DNA of 64,000 nucleotides from NCBI GenBank assembly GCA_002862125.1, contig PHSP01000003.1, positions 434,001 through 498,000 of the forward strand, given 5' to 3'. The notes beneath the pieces were generated by a model. The model was not told the origin of the DNA. It was given only the letters and a program-made list of their open reading frames with translations, and ran no database searches. The position numbers and the translations under genes are program-made. Source of the stretch: Methylobacter sp. KS41. Its GTDB lineage: Bacteria; Pseudomonadota; Gammaproteobacteria; Methylococcales; Methylomonadaceae. Positions 32,353-42,260 of this stretch are shown piece after piece (positions within the stretch are counted from its first letter, which is position 1; each line of letters opens with the position of its first letter).

Positions 32353-33006
32353 TCATGCATGGTTACGATTCTTTTTTTGTCGAACTTTGATTCCGCAAAA
32401 TCCCATCGCTGATGCAAATAACCAGAAAGCTGTTGGTACTGGTACAGCGGTTGTTGCATTGATTTGATACGTAGATCCACCGCCGAAATATGCTAAGCCT
32501 ACTGGAACAGATGCACTGAAGCTGATGGTGCCGTTTTGTAATTGTCCGCTAATAGTGGAGCTTGGGCCACTACTATAACCGCTACAAGACCCGTTGGCTG
32601 GAACATAAAAACAAGGATCGTCACTGCCGGAAAAAGACGAGCTGCTAATTATGCTGGTAACAAAATTCGGTATTTGAAAATCACTTGGCAGGCCGTTAGC
32701 AGAAATGCTGACATTACTAATCGTAAGCCAATCCATGCCTCTGTTATCGAGAGTCCAAATGGTGGCATCGAATGAGCCGCTGATATTATAGTTCACGGTA
32801 GACAACGATCCATCAAGTGGACTTCCAAACGAAAAAGTACCTGGATTATAAGCCATTGAACTTGTTGCCGAGTTAATTACAAACGTTTTGTTTTCCAACA
32901 CTGTGGCACCGGAGATTATAACGCCAGCATAGGCGGCGTCAGTTGTTACTAAGAAGCTCGCAGCAACACAGACATAACGAAACAAATTTCGTATTTTAAT
33001 TTTCAT
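32353..33006 (-). CDS. PEP-CTERM/VPLPA-type sorted exoprotein
   Basis: A 217-residue secreted protein. The signal peptide (MKIKIRNLFRYVCVAASFLV, ending AYAG) is followed by a Ser/Asn/Gly-rich beta-type domain (SISGSF-like strands; two cysteines in CFYVPANGSC that can pair). The C-terminus has VPVPTAFWLFASAMGF followed by a basic tail (KVRQKKN), the tripartite PEP-CTERM-like sorting signal in its VPxPxA variant. Such proteins are cleaved by an exosortase during surface or exopolysaccharide-linked export. No exosortase gene is in the window. Function unknown. Confidence 0.8.
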   Translation of the reverse strand: MKIKIRNLFRYVCVAASFLVTTDAAYAGVIISGATVLENKTFVINSATSSMAYNPGTFSFGSPLDGSLSTVNYNISGSFDATIWTLDNRGMDWLTISNVSISANGLPSDFQIPNFVTSIISSSSFSGSDDPCFYVPANGSCSGYSSGPSSTISGQLQNGTISFSASVPVGLAYFGGGSTYQINATTAVPVPTAFWLFASAMGFCGIKVRQKKNRNHA

Positions 33007-33225
33007 ATTTTTACCTTATAAATTGCAATAGAGAATTAGTTTGTAGCGCAGTCATGCTGAGGAGTGGGCGGATATTGAGATTAACTTAAACCGATATAAC
33101 TTAGAAAGCGGTTTAAAGTATTATTCAAGCCTTCGGTCTAGCAGCTATTGTTAAGCGCCAGGTCCTTTCAGTCAAGATTTCATAACGGTGAATATTTCAC
33201 CGATTTGAATGATCGCTTTTGCGCC

Positions 33226-36200
33226 CTACACTGCCTCCAGGCTTAATTTTTCCAGCAATCCATTTATAAACTCAAGCTTCTGTCCGGTCGTTTCAAAGGG
33301 CTTGATAAACCTTAACTTGTCCGCTCCATCAAATTTATAGCATTGCGCCTGGGTTTGTATCAGGGAAATCAATTGTTCGGCATTGATGTTGGGTTCCTGG
33401 GTAAAGATGATGCGGCCGCCTCCCGCATTAGCCTCTATTTTCCTGATACCCAGTTTTTCCGCCTGTTGCTTTAATTCAGTGACGCTGAACAAGGTTTTAA
33501 CCGGCTCCGGCAACAGGCCGAAACGGTCTATCATTTCCACCTGCAATTCGTGTAAATCCTCTGGCGTCCCGGCGCTGGCTATGCGCTTGTACAGCACTAA
33601 ACGGGACTGAATATCGGGCAGGTAATCTTCCGGAATAAGGGCGGCCGATTGCAGATCGACTTCAGCTCCTCTGTCCATCGGCGTATCGAGTTCAGGCTGT
33701 TTGCCTGATTTCAAGGCATCGACCGCGCGCTCCAGCAAGTCGGTGTACATCGTAAAACCGATTTCCTGAATTTGACCGCTTTGGTCATCGCCGAGCAACT
33801 CGCCTGCTCCGCGAATTTCCAGATCATGGGAAGATAACATGAACCCTGCGCCTAACTCGCCGGATGCTTCAACCGCTTCCAGACGTTTCATGGCATCCTT
33901 GGTCATCAAGGATTTTGGCGGCACGATAAAATACGCATAGGCCCGGTGATGAGACCTTCCTACCCGGCCGCGCAGCTGATGCAGCTGAGCCAACCCCAAT
34001 TTATCGGCCCGGTCAATAATAATCGTGTTGGCGCTGGGAATATCGATGCCGCTTTCAATAATGGTGGAACATAACAATAAATTAAAACGCTGGTGATAAA
34101 AATCCAGCATGATGCGCTCCAGCTCGCGTTCCGGCATTTGTCCATGCGCTATTTCAATCCTCGCTTCAGGTATCAATGCTGCCAGTTCCCTCGCCATTTT
34201 ATCCATGCTTTTAACTTCATTGTGCAGGAAGAATACCTGGCCGCCGCGTTTGATTTCCCGCAGGCAAGCTTCCCTGATCTGTGCATCCAGCCATTCGCTA
34301 ATAAAAGTTTTGATGGCATGACGGTTAGGTGGAGGGCTGGCAATAATGGAAATATCCCTTAAGCCCGACATCGCCATATTCAATGTCCGCGGAATCGGCG
34401 TTGCGGTCAGCGTCAAAAAATCCAGTTCGCTACGCAATTTTTTGAAATGCTCCTTTTGCCGTACGCCAAAACGGTGTTCTTCATCAATAACCACCAACCC
34501 GAGCGCTTTAAACTTAAGTTCCTTGGACAATAAGGTATGCGTGCCGATAACAATATCGACTTTGCCGCGCTCCAATTCCTGGGCAATCTCCTTTTGCTGT
34601 TTAGGGCTAACAAAACGCGACATCACTTCGACCCGCACCGGCCAATCGGCAAAGCGGTCGCGAAAATTTTGATAATGCTGCTGTGCCAGTAACGTCGTCG
34701 GCACCAATACCGCCACCTGTTTGCCATTTTGCACGGCAATAAACGCCGCCCGCATGGAAACCTCGGTTTTACCAAAACCGACATCGCCGCAAATAACCCT
34801 GTCCATGGGATGCGGGCCGGCCATGTCTTCCAGTATGGCTTCAATGGCGGTCTGCTGATCGGGGGTTTCCTCAAAAGGGAAGGCATCGGCAAAAGCCTGA
34901 TAATCGGCCTCTTCAATAACAAAGGCATGACCAAGCTTTACAGCTCTTTTGGCGTGAATTTCCAATAATTCCGCTGCAACATCCCTGATACGCGCAATGG
35001 CTTTTTGTTTGAGTTTACTCCACTGGTCTCCGCCCAATTTGTGCAATGGGGCATTTTCCGGGCTTACTCCCGTATAACGGCCAATCACATGCAACGATGA
35101 AACGGGTACGTAAAGCTTGTCGTTATGGGCATATTCCAGGGTTAGGAATTCCGCCGCAATGCCGCCAACCTGCAGGGTTTGTAACCCCAGGTAGCGGCCA
35201 ACGCCATGCTCCTGATGCACAACCGGCGAACCTATCGTCAACTCGTTAAGGTTATTGACGATATTTTCCAGTTCACGCGCCGCGGATTGCCGCCTTCTGC
35301 GCCGTTGCAGCACTCTTTCACCGGAAAGCAGGCTTTCCGTGATAATGGCAATGGCCGGACTGTCCAGCCACAAGCCATGATCCATAGGCGCGACCAGAAC
35401 GCAAGGCGATACTTCGGAGTTTAGAAAAGCCGGCCAGTTTTCCACAGGCTTGACGGTAATTTTATAGCTTCTAAGTTTGTCAATCAGACCTTCCCTGCGC
35501 CCAGCCGATTCGGCAACAAACAGTATCTTGCCGTCGAATGTGTTGATAAATCTCTGCAAAGCCTGTGCCGGCTCATTCAGTTTGGCATCCAGCGTTAGGT
35601 TAGGCAGCGGATGACAGGTAAAAGAAGAGCCACCGGCCATTTCCCTGTTATCCAGGGTAATACGCGCAAACGCCGATGTTCTTTGGATCAACTCCTCAGC
35701 AGGCAAAAACAACTGTTCCGGTTTTAATATGGGCCTTTCAACATCATATTTCCGTTGCTCAAAACGCTCCCCGGCTTCCGCATAAAAGGCCTGCCCGGTG
35801 GCGTTAAATGTTCCCGGCGCGACTAAGACAGCTGAAGGGGGTAAATAATCGAACAATGTCGCCGTTCGTTCGACAAACAGCGGCAAGTAGTATTCAATGC
35901 CGTTCGGAGCAAGGCCTTTGCTGACATCCACATATAAAGCGTTCTTTAGCGAAGCGTCCGGAAAATAGGTCCTGAACGCTTGCCGGAAATGCTTGATAGA
36001 CTCATCGGTAAACGGAAATTCCCGGGCCGGATATAATTGAATCCGGTCTATTTTTTCCAGGGACCGTTGTGTTTCAGGATCAAAAGTGCGGATTGATTCA
36101 ATTTCATCATCAAACAATTCAATGCGAAATGGCGTTTTGCTGCCCATCGGAAACAGATCAACAATCGCGCCTCTAACGGCAAATTCGGCGTGTTGATAAA

Positions 36201-36678
36201 CTTGCGAGACGCACTGATAACCCACGCTTTCAAGCTTGAGTCTGTTTAACTCCAGATTAAAATCATCTCCGGCTTTAATGGCGAAACTGTTTGCTAAAAC
36301 ATGCTCTCTCGGCGCCAGCCGGTGCATTAACGTCGTCACCGGAACCACCAGAGCGCCCCGTTTCACCTGCGGCAATAACGCCAGCGTTTTCAAGCGTTCT
36401 GAAATAATTTCCGGCAGCGGCGAAAAAACATCGTAGGGCAGTGTTTCCCAATCGGGAAAATGCAAAATAGGATGTTCGCTCTGTAAAAAAAACGCCAATT
36501 CATGCTCAAGACGCAAGGCGGTTTGATTATCAGGCGTAACAATCACAAACAGCCGGTTTTCATTTTTAATGGCGGAAGCCAAGGCCAAAGAATCACCGCA
36601 GCCTGTTAATCCGGCCCAGACAACTGCCTGGTCTTTTGTTTGGGGAACGTTAGGCGAAAAAATCAGTGTGTCAGTCAT
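33226..36678 (-). CDS. mfd: Transcription-repair coupling factor Mfd
   Basis: The full-length 1150-residue Mfd. It removes RNA polymerase stalled at DNA lesions and recruits UvrA. The N-terminal UvrB-like module is followed by the RNA polymerase-interacting domain (VHQEHGVGRYLGLQTL) around residue 490, then the translocase motor with Walker A VICGDVGFGKTEVSMR (about residues 627-640), the DEEH box (VVIDEEHRFGV, about 728), TATPIPRTL and the helicase motif VI HQLRGRVGRSHHRAY. The C-terminal D7 domain is present. ATG start at 36678, monocistronic in appearance; the upstream lipoprotein is on the same strand 120 bp away. Confidence 0.98.
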   Translation of the reverse strand: MTDTLIFSPNVPQTKDQAVVWAGLTGCGDSLALASAIKNENRLFVIVTPDNQTALRLEHELAFFLQSEHPILHFPDWETLPYDVFSPLPEIISERLKTLALLPQVKRGALVVPVTTLMHRLAPREHVLANSFAIKAGDDFNLELNRLKLESVGYQCVSQVYQHAEFAVRGAIVDLFPMGSKTPFRIELFDDEIESIRTFDPETQRSLEKIDRIQLYPAREFPFTDESIKHFRQAFRTYFPDASLKNALYVDVSKGLAPNGIEYYLPLFVERTATLFDYLPPSAVLVAPGTFNATGQAFYAEAGERFEQRKYDVERPILKPEQLFLPAEELIQRTSAFARITLDNREMAGGSSFTCHPLPNLTLDAKLNEPAQALQRFINTFDGKILFVAESAGRREGLIDKLRSYKITVKPVENWPAFLNSEVSPCVLVAPMDHGLWLDSPAIAIITESLLSGERVLQRRRRRQSAARELENIVNNLNELTIGSPVVHQEHGVGRYLGLQTLQVGGIAAEFLTLEYAHNDKLYVPVSSLHVIGRYTGVSPENAPLHKLGGDQWSKLKQKAIARIRDVAAELLEIHAKRAVKLGHAFVIEEADYQAFADAFPFEETPDQQTAIEAILEDMAGPHPMDRVICGDVGFGKTEVSMRAAFIAVQNGKQVAVLVPTTLLAQQHYQNFRDRFADWPVRVEVMSRFVSPKQQKEIAQELERGKVDIVIGTHTLLSKELKFKALGLVVIDEEHRFGVRQKEHFKKLRSELDFLTLTATPIPRTLNMAMSGLRDISIIASPPPNRHAIKTFISEWLDAQIREACLREIKRGGQVFFLHNEVKSMDKMARELAALIPEARIEIAHGQMPERELERIMLDFYHQRFNLLLCSTIIESGIDIPSANTIIIDRADKLGLAQLHQLRGRVGRSHHRAYAYFIVPPKSLMTKDAMKRLEAVEASGELGAGFMLSSHDLEIRGAGELLGDDQSGQIQEIGFTMYTDLLERAVDALKSGKQPELDTPMDRGAEVDLQSAALIPEDYLPDIQSRLVLYKRIASAGTPEDLHELQVEMIDRFGLLPEPVKTLFSVTELKQQAEKLGIRKIEANAGGGRIIFTQEPNINAEQLISLIQTQAQCYKFDGADKLRFIKPFETTGQKLEFINGLLEKLSLEAV

Positions 36679-36797
36679 TAAAAAATATCATACCGGTTTC
36701 TGCGCAGCTCGCGGGAATATACAGTTAAAGTGCGCCGCGCCACGAATCTCAGCCAGTCTGTATAAACTGGAAACTGTTTATTCAACATGTCTGTAAA

Positions 36798-37043
36798 TTA
36801 TTGCTCATCATCGGATAGCGGCTTCACTGCCTCTTTAGCTCCCTGCCCAATAGCTTGGAGTTCGCGTTTCGTACCATGACCAATGTCTTTGGCAGCATCC
36901 CGAGTGCCATGCCCAATTTCCCTGGTAACATTGCGTGTCGTATGGCCTATCGTTCTTCCTGCATTTTTAAATTCGGCACAAGACAATAACCCAGTAGAAA
37001 ATAACACAAGCACCATAAATAATTTTGTAAATGGAATGACCAT
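36798..37043 (-). CDS. Small lipoprotein with four 11-residue repeats
   Basis: An 81-residue protein with a lipoprotein signal (FMVLVLFSTGLLSC, Cys at residue 22). The mature part is four tandem 11-residue units: IGHTTRNVTRE, IGHGTRDAAKD, IGHGTKRELQA and IGQGAKEAVKP. This 11-mer period resembles LEA-like amphipathic helices. GGAAGG precedes the ATG. No defined function; it may be a stress or envelope protein. It is not obviously linked to mfd. Confidence 0.7.
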   Translation of the reverse strand: MVIPFTKLFMVLVLFSTGLLSCAEFKNAGRTIGHTTRNVTREIGHGTRDAAKDIGHGTKRELQAIGQGAKEAVKPLSDDEQ

Positions 37044-37356
37044 TTCCTTCCAAAGGTTGGATTTTAAAGCCTGAATTTTACAATATAGTTAAAGCGAATA
37101 TTGAATAATATCGCCAACTATTTCTCAAGCGTATATTAATTAACTGGTGTAACGCGCTACGCCGGAAAAGATATATTATTTTGGACATGGCAAAAACCTG
37201 ACTGAAGTTTCCCCGCTTTTATGCCCATGGCGTATAGAGCAAACCAATTAACGCGGGATTTGCTATAAATAATGCAAAACCTGCATTAAATCTCCATCCC
37301 GATAGGCGGCGCGGTTGGTTTTGAATAAATACCGGAAAACTTCTATTCCTTAAAAG
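37044..37356. other. Intergenic region
   Basis: About 310 bp between pgaD and the lipoprotein gene. It is AT-rich. I see no gene, clear terminator or repeat. Confidence 0.35.
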
Positions 37357-37803
37357 CTAGCGGTTTATATGGGGATCAAGATGAACTATGCGCCCATGAT
37401 TGTCAAAATAAACGGTAATCATTGGGGCCTTCCTGCACTCTTGCAGTTCACCGGCTTTTACTTGATAAAACGCGCACAGCCCGGCATCGTCGACCAGTTT
37501 AAGCGCCGAGTGCGGTATCGTCCGCCGCCTAAAGCCGCGGTATAAAATCCAGCCTAACCAGAGCCCGCCCATAACCAGCAAGGTAACAAAGTAAATCTGC
37601 ATGAGTTCAAGCAGGCTTTTGTAACCGCCGAACCAGCGCATTTGATTGATCATCTTTCTATCGCCCAGCAGCCAGCTGCTTAAAGTGACCAAGGGAACCA
37701 GCAAATAAATCCACATAACCCAGCAAACGACCCACACGAATAAAGCGCCTGCTCTTTTTTGCAGACTTTGCAGCTGCGGAGCATTAATAATGTAGCCTTT
37801 CAT
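37357..37803 (-). CDS. pgaD: Poly-N-acetylglucosamine synthesis protein PgaD
   Basis: A 148-residue inner membrane protein with two helices (ALFVWVVCWVMWIYLLVPLV and MQIYFVTLLVMGGLWLGWIL) and a cytosolic C-terminal tail. PgaD works with PgaC in PNAG polymerisation and, in E. coli, is the part that responds to cyclic-di-GMP. It overlaps pgaC by 4 nt, so the two are translated together. Sequence similarity is modest as usual for PgaD; the call relies strongly on context. Confidence 0.8.
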   Translation of the reverse strand: MKGYIINAPQLQSLQKRAGALFVWVVCWVMWIYLLVPLVTLSSWLLGDRKMINQMRWFGGYKSLLELMQIYFVTLLVMGGLWLGWILYRGFRRRTIPHSALKLVDDAGLCAFYQVKAGELQECRKAPMITVYFDNHGRIVHLDPHINR

Positions 37804-39119
37804 TTATGACGCAAGCCTCTGTCCACTGTGACCCAAATTGCGCGTTGTCCGCGTTTCTTTTTTATCGCCCGGATCGAGCCGGCAATGGTAGTTCCGACAT
37901 TGATAAGCCAGTACGCGATAGGATACCAAACCATCCAGTAATAATAGCGCGCAACGCCGCCGGTACTGGACTCGTAATGGGAATCTATGAACAGGCTGAC
38001 GCCAAATTGTATCAGGCAGGTCAGACTCAGCAGCATGCTGGTCCAACTAGGGCTTAGATCGTGCAATGATTCGCTGGCCGGTTCGGTAAAAAACTCCACG
38101 GGCGCATAGAATACATGAAGCAGTATCAAAAACGCCCAGAAAATACTGATCAGGCATTCGCCATATAACAGCCACATGCCCCGTGATGACCAGCGAAAGA
38201 GTGCATGGAAATAGCGCAGCAATACTTCGGTCCCGCCCTGCGCCCAGCGTAACCGCTGCTTCCACAAACCGTGCAAAGTTTCCGGCATCAACACCCAGCA
38301 CAAGGCGTTCGGCTCAAAATAAATGGACCAGCCGGCCAGTTGCAACTTCCAGCTGATGTCTATATCTTCGGTGACCATATCGTTGCTCCAATAACCGACA
38401 TCGTGCAATGCAGATTTACGGAATGCGGCGATAACGCCGGAGACAGTGAATACTTTCCCATATGAGCGTTGCGCCCGTTTAATCATGCCTACTATTGCCG
38501 AGAATTCGCCCACCTGAATCCTGCCCAATAGAGTCGAGCGATTGCGTATGCGAGGATTGCCGGTGACCGCCCCGACGTACGGCTTATCAAGGAAATGCCG
38601 CACCATCCAGGCGATGGCTTCAGGAGCCAGCAGCGCGTCGCCGTCAATGCAAACCAGAATTTCACTGTTGGCAAGCAATGCAGCGGTTCGCAAGCCCATC
38701 GCCTTGCCCTGGTTGGTGTCCAAATTAACCACGCGAAGTTGCTGGTGTTGTCCCGCCAAGTCCTGCAATATCGCCAAAGTCTCATCTTTACTGCCGTCAT
38801 TAACAGCGATTATTTCAAATGCGGGGTATTTCTGCCGCAGCAAAACTTCAACGGTTTCGCGAATATTATCCGCCTCGTTATAACAGGGAATCAAAATGGA
38901 AACGGAGGGGTAATCCTTTAATTCAGGCAGGTGTCCGGCATCGCCCTGCTGACGGCTTTCATAACGGAAATAAAAAATAATCGCGCCAAACATCCAGATG
39001 TAGGCCATGAACAAGGGATAGTAATAAATAAACCCTTCGATGGCGCCATCCAGCGGTTCCCAGGCAAACACAAGATGACTCCATTGGGCCGCATCCGGGA
39101 TTGGCAATGAAAAGTTCAT
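37800..39119 (-). CDS. pgaC: Poly-N-acetylglucosamine synthase PgaC (glycosyltransferase family 2)
   Basis: A 439-residue membrane glycosyltransferase that polymerises UDP-GlcNAc into PNAG. An N-terminal membrane helix (FMAYIWMFGAIIFYF) precedes the GT2 domain: SILIPCYNEADNIRETVEVL, AVNDGSKDETL, VCIDGDALL (metal-binding DxD), TEDIDISWKL (catalytic base region) and QRLRWAQGG (the Q-x-x-RW motif). Two or more C-terminal membrane helices follow. It overlaps pgaD and lies 164 bp after pgaB. ATG start. Confidence 0.93.
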   Translation of the reverse strand: MNFSLPIPDAAQWSHLVFAWEPLDGAIEGFIYYYPLFMAYIWMFGAIIFYFRYESRQQGDAGHLPELKDYPSVSILIPCYNEADNIRETVEVLLRQKYPAFEIIAVNDGSKDETLAILQDLAGQHQQLRVVNLDTNQGKAMGLRTAALLANSEILVCIDGDALLAPEAIAWMVRHFLDKPYVGAVTGNPRIRNRSTLLGRIQVGEFSAIVGMIKRAQRSYGKVFTVSGVIAAFRKSALHDVGYWSNDMVTEDIDISWKLQLAGWSIYFEPNALCWVLMPETLHGLWKQRLRWAQGGTEVLLRYFHALFRWSSRGMWLLYGECLISIFWAFLILLHVFYAPVEFFTEPASESLHDLSPSWTSMLLSLTCLIQFGVSLFIDSHYESSTGGVARYYYWMVWYPIAYWLINVGTTIAGSIRAIKKKRGQRAIWVTVDRGLRHK

Positions 39120-39282
39120 GGTTTCTCAGGGTAGGCTGCATGACACAACGCTGTTGAATTAACGAGCGGGTTGCCAAGAAGGCAGACGGCTTCGGCTCCG
39201 CTCAGTGAACGGCTTGATTCAACGGCTTTGAACGCAAGGCGCTCCTTACACAGGTTTGGTTTGATTAAAACAAGGTTCATGA

Positions 39283-41223
39283 TTACGGCAAGACAGGAAG
39301 TGAAAAATGTTGTTGTAAATCTGCTAAACGCGGTTGATCCTGAAAAACATTGTCCGGATAATAACCGATATGCTGAGCGCCCAGTTTTTTCAATAATTCC
39401 AGTTGTTCAATAAATACCGGCATGGGAATTTTCTCATCGGTTTTCCAGTTGACCGATTGCAGCTCGAACAGAGTTTTTTTAAGGCCATCGGGCTGTTTAG
39501 CCGCTGTTTTTACCAATTGCGTGAGCCACTGCAAAGGATTTTTTGCTTCTTCCATAAACGGCATGGCTTCAATGGCAACGTAATCGTAATGCGCTAGAAA
39601 GGTGGGGAACGACTGTGCGTACCATTCTTCGCTATAGGGCTTTAACAAAGGCAACGCATAAAAATTACGGGCGGTCTTAATGCCGGTTCTATAAATACGC
39701 ACCCGCTCCGCCAACTCATCGGTAAATTGGTTAATAAAATCAGTTTTATGCTGCGCCCAGGCCATGCGCATTCCACTACTCGCATGCAGCTTCTCGAATT
39801 GATCCGGGAGCCCCCATGCTTCTTTCGCAAAGCTTAACGCCAGCGGCGATACATCTTCATAATCCGACAAAATTCCGTCGTCATGAAACAAGATGCCGTC
39901 AAAATTACAATATTTGGCCAAATCTTCATAAATCTCAGCCACATACTCACGCGCTTCGGGATTAAACGGCGACAAGCGGGTATAAATATGGCCGGCTTTT
40001 TGCGCCTTGCCGTCTCGCCATTCCTTAACATACCAGGATTCCGGCGCTTCGCCCTGATAGGCCATAATCGGCATCCATGCATAAACCTTCACTCTGGCGA
40101 TGGTTTTTAATTGCCAGGCCACCCAGCTGAACAAATCCTGCTTTACCGGCAGATGCCGGTTGGGAAAATATAACGCATCGGCATTGCCATCTCCGTCAGG
40201 ATCGGCATAGGCCTGCAAAAAGACCGTATTGATGCGCATGTCTTTGATACGTTGAACAGCAGCATACACATTACGCCCGGTTTGCTCTGCATCTTTATCG
40301 TAAAGGTAATCCATATCCAGATGCGCTACCCGCAACGACCTATCGGCCCGCAGGCCGGTCACAAGTTCTGCAAATTGCTTGACATCGGGATTATCCACCA
40401 TGATCAAGCGCCGCAAGGCGCTTATATCCGCCAATGTGTTAAAGCCATCCATCAGTCCCATCGTCATCGGCATACCGGCTTCACGCGACGCCTGCACGGT
40501 GATTTGATTATATTCCCCATACGGCCAGACCATAACCCGGGGCCTGACGCCGGCATGTTGAAAGATGAACTCGGCGCTTTTCAACAGGGCGGCATGAATG
40601 CGCTCACGATACTCTTCATCAGTTTCGTAAACCAGCATGGAGTCGTCATACAGCCGGGTAACCGCTGCGGCCTGACTACTGGCTTGCGGATTGGCGGGCA
40701 CGCCTTTATGCAGATCATAACTGTGCGAGGCGACCTCTACCAGCCCGGACTGCGCCATTTCTCTTATTTGCTCCCAGTTGACCAACGGCTTGCCCGGATC
40801 GTTGGCCGTGACGTTGCCGTCCATCCAGGTTCCCACGAGAGCAATCGTAGCGGGATAATGATGTCTTTTTAATATCGGAAAAACCCGGGTATAAAAACTC
40901 AGATAACCGTCATCAAAGGTTAACAGCGCTGATTTATCAGGCAACCCAACTTTGCCGGCTGCCGCATCAAGAATATTTTGCACGCTGATAATCGTGTAGC
41001 CTTTTTTTTTCAACCACTCCAGATGCTCTTCAAGATGCTCGACACCCACATCCATTTTATCGAGAGAGCGTTTAGCCCCTTCCGCGCTAAGTATGTCGTG
41101 ATAATTTAGAACCAGAAAGTGATTATTCCCGGCAGATGCGATGCCGGACAAAACCATCAGAAAAACGAACAAACTTAGCTTTTTTAAATTATTGACTGCT
41201 GTGACAGGCATAAAAATGATCAT
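39283..41223 (-). CDS. pgaB: Poly-N-acetylglucosamine deacetylase PgaB
   Basis: A 646-residue periplasmic protein with two domains. The N-terminal carbohydrate esterase family 4 deacetylase has LTFDDGYLSFY (Asp pair) and ASHSYDLH (His ligands), and the C-terminal glycoside-hydrolase-like domain contains GILFHDDGILSDYED. Deacetylation is needed for PNAG export. The signal peptide (LFVFLMVLSGIASA) has no lipobox cysteine, unlike the E. coli lipoprotein. pgaA, the outer membrane porin, is not upstream; an unrelated glycosylase gene follows instead. Confidence 0.93.
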   Translation of the reverse strand: MIIFMPVTAVNNLKKLSLFVFLMVLSGIASAGNNHFLVLNYHDILSAEGAKRSLDKMDVGVEHLEEHLEWLKKKGYTIISVQNILDAAAGKVGLPDKSALLTFDDGYLSFYTRVFPILKRHHYPATIALVGTWMDGNVTANDPGKPLVNWEQIREMAQSGLVEVASHSYDLHKGVPANPQASSQAAAVTRLYDDSMLVYETDEEYRERIHAALLKSAEFIFQHAGVRPRVMVWPYGEYNQITVQASREAGMPMTMGLMDGFNTLADISALRRLIMVDNPDVKQFAELVTGLRADRSLRVAHLDMDYLYDKDAEQTGRNVYAAVQRIKDMRINTVFLQAYADPDGDGNADALYFPNRHLPVKQDLFSWVAWQLKTIARVKVYAWMPIMAYQGEAPESWYVKEWRDGKAQKAGHIYTRLSPFNPEAREYVAEIYEDLAKYCNFDGILFHDDGILSDYEDVSPLALSFAKEAWGLPDQFEKLHASSGMRMAWAQHKTDFINQFTDELAERVRIYRTGIKTARNFYALPLLKPYSEEWYAQSFPTFLAHYDYVAIEAMPFMEEAKNPLQWLTQLVKTAAKQPDGLKKTLFELQSVNWKTDEKIPMPVFIEQLELLKKLGAQHIGYYPDNVFQDQPRLADLQQHFSLPVLP

Positions 41224-41394
41224 GGCATCCGGGCTGAAAAAACTTACCTGAAAAAACCGGATATATTAACAGAAAAGCGTAAGAACCAGCTTGAATAATG
41301 AAAGCGCAAAAATCTATATGAACCGCCAAGGATTCACAGCTTGTAGAATAATTTCAACTGTGAATCCGTGGCGGGCGTTCTACCGGAAATTAGC

Positions 41395-42054
41395 CTACTG
41401 TTCATTCAATAACCGCCCGATACCGTGAAAAACATCGGAAAACATCTGTTTAGTAAGCCGGTTGGTTTGCACGTTATACCGGCTGGTATGATAAGAATCG
41501 ACCAACGTAAGTCCGCCCGGCAAAGCGTGTTGTGCATTATGGGCAAATGCCGCGCTACTCAGCTTAAGATTACAGGCTTTTAATACGGCCCGATGCGCAA
41601 CAGTACCCAAGGCTAATATCACCGCATGTTCCGGCAGGGTTTTTAATTCGGCGGCCAAAAACTTATTACACTGATTGATTTCAGTTCCCGCCGGTTTATT
41701 TTGCGGCGGCAGGCATTTAACGGCATTGGTGATCCGGCACAATTTAAGCTCCAAGCCATCCGCCAAGGACTCTGACTTTATTTGATTACTGTAACCGAAC
41801 TCATAAAGCGCTTCATAGAGCAGGAGCCCCGCATAATCTTTGGTAAACGGCCGCCCTGTAGCGTTGGCCCCGTGCATGCCAGGGGCTAAACCGACAATCA
41901 GTAATTTGGCATTGCTATCGCCGAATGGCGCAACCGGCCTGGCATGGTAGTCAGGGTATTTTTGTTTAACTTCACACAAAAAATCATCCAGCCGTTTACA
42001 CTGACGGCATTCCTGATCGAATATTTCTTTTGAATATGTGTTTTTAAGGGTCAA
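41395..42054 (-). CDS. Family 5 uracil-DNA glycosylase (UDGb-like)
   Basis: A 219-residue DNA repair enzyme that removes uracil and related damaged bases. Motif 1 GLAPGMHGANATGRPF and motif 2 DSYHTSRYNVQTNRLT match the UDGb family; note that the common HPS of motif 2 is HTS here. Early cysteines CRQCKRLDDFL with a later pair (CRITNAVKCL) suggest the Fe-S cluster seen in families 4 and 5. The gene stands alone. Confidence 0.88.
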   Translation of the reverse strand: MTLKNTYSKEIFDQECRQCKRLDDFLCEVKQKYPDYHARPVAPFGDSNAKLLIVGLAPGMHGANATGRPFTKDYAGLLLYEALYEFGYSNQIKSESLADGLELKLCRITNAVKCLPPQNKPAGTEINQCNKFLAAELKTLPEHAVILALGTVAHRAVLKACNLKLSSAAFAHNAQHALPGGLTLVDSYHTSRYNVQTNRLTKQMFSDVFHGIGRLLNEQ

Positions 42055-42260
42055 AGCGAAAGGCAGTTATCTGAAGGTTATGAGTTAAGTTGGCACGAAA
42101 GCATTTTTAACATAATTAAAAGCGTTGCTCATCATCGCATAGACTAACCCGGAATTTTGCTCCGGTCATTAAACTTTTCCCACTTGCCAGTAACGTAGTA
42201 CCCTACAATACTCTTCTGAAAATACTCATCGGATATTTAAAAGCGAAGGATATACACCGC

